Positions 58,635 through 64,000 of a DNA stretch of 64,000 bases are shown here, one piece after another (position 1 is the stretch's first letter; each line of letters opens with the position of its first letter). Source of the DNA: DASUPK01 sp963774305 (GTDB taxonomy: Bacteria > Actinomycetota > Thermoleophilia > Solirubrobacterales > 70-9); the NCBI GenBank assembly GCA_963774305.1, contig CAVZEM010000003.1:240735-304734 (forward strand). Direction: 5' to 3'. A program made the position numbers and the translations under genes. The notes beneath the pieces were generated by a model. The model ran no database searches and was not told the origin of the DNA. It saw nothing but the letters and a program-made list of their open reading frames with translations.

Positions 58635-59797
58635 CCTGGAGGTCCTGAAGCGCGGGGCGGAGGAGGCCCTGCCCGAGGGAGCGCTCGAGAAGCAGCTCGC
58701 CAAGGGCGAGCCGCTGCGGGTCAAGCTGGGCATAGATCCAACCGCCCCGGACATCCATCTCGGCCATGTCGTGGTCCTCACCAAGCTGGCCCAATTCCAG
58801 CAGCAGGGACATAAGGTCGTGCTAATCATCGGCGACTTCACGGCCCGGGTCGGAGATCCAAGCGGTCGAGACACGCAGCGACCGATTCTGACGCCGGATC
58901 AGATCGACGCCAACGCCAGGACCTTTCAGGACCAGGCCTTCAAGCTGCTCGATCGGAACATCACCGAGGTGCGCTTCAACAGCGAGTGGCTCGACATGCC
59001 GGCGCAGGAGCTCTTTGAGCTGATGTCCAAGGTCACCGTGGCGCGCCTCCTGGAGCGCGAGGACTTCACGAAGCGAATGAAGGCCGAGGTGCCGATCTCC
59101 TCACTGGAGCTGCTCTATCCGATCCTCCAGGGTTACGACTCGGTGGCCGTGCGCTCGGACGTCGAGCTCGGGGGCACCGATCAGAAGTTCAACCTGCTCT
59201 TCGCCCGCGACATCCAGCGCGCCTACGACGTGCCCGAGCAGTCGATCGTGACCATGCCGATCCTCCCGGGCATCGACGGCGTCAGGCGCATGAGCAAGTC
59301 CCTCGGCAACTATGTCGGGGTCACCGAGCCGCCCGAGGAGATGTTCGGGAAGTTGATGAGGATCCCGGACGAGGTGATGGGCACCTACTACGAGCTCCTC
59401 CTTGCGGAAGACCTGCCAGACGAGGAGCCGATGGCGGCCAAGCGAGCGCTGGCGCGCCGGATCGTTGAGCGATTCCACGATCCGGCCGCCGCGGAGGCCG
59501 CGGAGGCGCGGTTCGACACCGTGCATCGTGATCACGGCATCCCAGACGACATCCCCGAGCTCTCCCTCGCAGATGCGGACGGCGTGGCGAATGGGGGGGA
59601 CGTCCATCTCCCGGCGCTGATCTCCGGAGTCTTCGGCATCTCGAGCAGCGAAGCGCGCCGGCTGATCGCCCAGGGCGGCGTCAAGCTCGACGGCGAGAGT
59701 CTCTCCGCCGGACAGCCTGGATTTGCCGGCTGGGCAGCTCGGCGGGCGAGTGCTCCAAGTCGGGAAGCGACGTTTCGTCCGCCTGATCGCCCCGTAA
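58627..59797 (+). CDS. tyrS: Tyrosyl-tRNA synthetase (frameshifted as sequenced)
   Basis: 389 aa after removing one base. Class I synthetase: LGIDPTAPDIHLGHVV (HIGH as HLGH, 44-47), IGDFTARVGDPSGRD, GGTDQKFNLLFARDIQ and RRMSKSLGNYVGV (KMSKS). The C-terminal S4-like RNA-binding domain (SEARRLIAQGGVKLDGESLS) is intact to about 59706, then the frame slips; one base shifted it continues DLPAGQLGGRVLQVGKRRFV ending RLIAP and TAA 59797. As read, the first frame instead runs to 59934 with unrelated residues. Confidence 0.92.
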
Positions 59798-59870
59798 GCT
59801 CTCGAATTGCAGGAGCTTTACCCGAGCGGAGTTTTTGGCTCCGCGCCGCGTCATCATGCCCATCCGTGGC

Positions 59871-59876
59871 TATACT
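59871..59876 (+). promoter_or_regulatory. -10 box between tyrS and the rRNA operon
   Basis: TATACT, close to consensus. It would start an RNA near 59883. No clear -35 is seen. Confidence 0.5.
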
Positions 59877-59882
59877 TCTCAG

Positions 59883-59987
59883 TCGCTCTTGCTTCGGACT
59901 ACGAAGAGAGCCGCCTCGTAACGAGGAGCCCTGACCGGCCGCCCCGCGGCCGATCGTGCTGGGCCCCTCAAACGAGGGGCCTTTTTT
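59883..59987 (+). ncRNA. Putative structured small RNA, or rRNA leader segment
   Basis: From the predicted start to the T-run this is about 105 nt. Three hairpins can form: CTTCG/CGAAG (near 59889-59904), CCTCG/CGAGG (near 59913-59925) and CGGCC/GGCCG (near 59936-59953), followed by a strong intrinsic terminator. No ORF is evident. The family is not recognised. It may instead be the start of the rRNA primary transcript with an attenuator. Confidence 0.4.
59962..59987 (+). terminator. Rho-independent terminator
   Basis: GGCCCCTC (59962-59969), loop AAAC, GAGGGGCC (59974-59981), then six T. Perfect 8-bp stem. It ends tyrS-side transcription just before the rRNA leader. Confidence 0.85.
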
Positions 59988-60040
59988 GTGGCCTGAGCGA
60001 GACCGAGTGAGGCGACGAGACCCGTCACCCCGCCGAGTGG

Positions 60041-60228
60041 TCTTTGAAAACTGAGCAGCGCGTGACGAAGGGCGATCTGCCCTTCGTTACTCGAGCCCGA
60101 CCCCTGCCCATCATGCACCGGGCAGGGGTTGATAACTCCGTCATGTCGGTCACCGCCCTGTGTACGCGGTGACAGAAGTCAGCTACATGACAACTCTCTT
60201 GTGACTGACGATCAGTCACGTCACACTT
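60041..60228 (+). other. 16S rRNA leader with boxA-like site and processing stems
   Basis: TCTTTGAAAACT at 60041-60052 resembles boxA. TGAAAACTGAGCAGCGC (60045-60061) pairs perfectly with 61832-61848 beyond the 16S gene, forming the RNase III-type processing stem. Four more perfect hairpins follow: 60065-60087 (9 bp), 60101-60128 (9 bp), 60149-60173 (8 bp) and 60201-60219 (8 bp, 3-nt loop). Confidence 0.7.
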
Positions 60229-61775
<1,547 letters not shown>

Positions 61776-62022
61776 CTAGGGAGACCTAGAAACGTCGACC
61801 GGGCTTGAACCGGACGCCTCGAGCGTCCTTTGCGCTGCTCAGTTTTCAGAGACGCCGGCGGGAGACCCCCGTCCGGGCGCCTCCGTGGACCTTGAAAACT
61901 GCACTAGGCCGAGCGCTCCTCGATCAGAGGGGCGTTCTTGCGTCTCCCCACTGACATCGGGGGAGGCGCAGAAGGATAAGAAGCCGAGCTCTATGGACAC
62001 TCGTGTCCGTAGAGCAGCTCAC
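61776..62022 (+). other. 16S-23S internal spacer without tRNA genes
   Basis: 247 nt. It contains the 17-nt partner of the 16S leader (61832-61848), a GGACGC/GCGTCC hairpin near 61812-61828, a boxA-like CCTTGAAAACT near 61889, a long hairpin with CTCCCC/GGGGAG arms near 61942-61969, and GGACAC/GTGTCC just before 23S. No tRNA-Ile or tRNA-Ala was found. Confidence 0.75.

Positions 62023-64000
<1,978 letters not shown>

Overview
The window is a high-GC chromosomal segment from an actinobacterium. The rRNA operon at the right end, GatCAB-type tRNA amidation, a classical menaquinone pathway, an F420-type (DDN family) protein, tandem SnoaL, DUF4389 and 4-TM paralogues and many secreted Lys/Gly-rich small proteins all fit the class Thermoleophilia (Solirubrobacterales-like). 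That placement rests on gene content and my reading of the 16S gene; no database search was possible. Coding density is very high, genes overlap often (ATGA, GTGA and TGATG junctions), and no transposase, phage gene, CRISPR array or tRNA was seen.

Layout. 1-5 kb: partial ASCH-like gene, endonuclease IV, GltX, an HDOD-LuxR fusion, VanZ-like protein, a cysteine-free Rrf2 regulator and a SnoaL gene beside a SnoaL remnant. 5-11 kb: cysK-cysE, two paralogous lipoproteins, PcrA/UvrD helicase and folD. 11-16 kb: four tandem 4-TM paralogues, GMC oxidoreductase and a small membrane protein. 16-20 kb: gatC-gatA-(zincin)-gatB. 20-22 kb: glycosyltransferase and an SQD1-like UDP-sulfoquinovose synthase. 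22-33 kb: ilvB-ilvN, then six men genes (menF, D, C, A, B, E), then ilvC. 33-36 kb: small secreted and membrane proteins. 36-42 kb: serC-serA, a quinone-oxidoreductase-like MDR protein, a Ca-repeat secreted protein and membrane proteins. 43-54 kb: leuA with an upstream leucine-rich leader peptide, an XRE-cupin regulator, leuC-leuD-methyltransferase-leuB, ilvE, cimA, a DegT aminotransferase and argH. 55-60 kb: 3-methyladenine glycosylase, class A PBP, tyrS. 60-64 kb: 16S rRNA, a spacer without tRNA, and partial 23S rRNA.

Together the genes give nearly all of branched-chain amino acid synthesis (ilvBNC, leuABCD, ilvE, and cimA for threonine-independent 2-ketobutyrate), serine and cysteine synthesis, late menaquinone synthesis and core translation functions.

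Three sequence-level themes stand out. First, a TANNNT -10 box ends 6-8 nt before the start codon of about a dozen genes, implying pervasive leaderless transcription. Second, leuA is preceded by a 19-residue leader ORF whose run of Leu codons is complementary to the leuA Shine-Dalgarno region, which suggests translational attenuation. Third, five genes (ilvC, ilvE, tyrS, a secreted Lys-rich protein, a 4-TM protein with a Lys-rich tail) carry apparent one-base frameshifts. Because tyrS and ilvC should be indispensable, assembly error is the first explanation.
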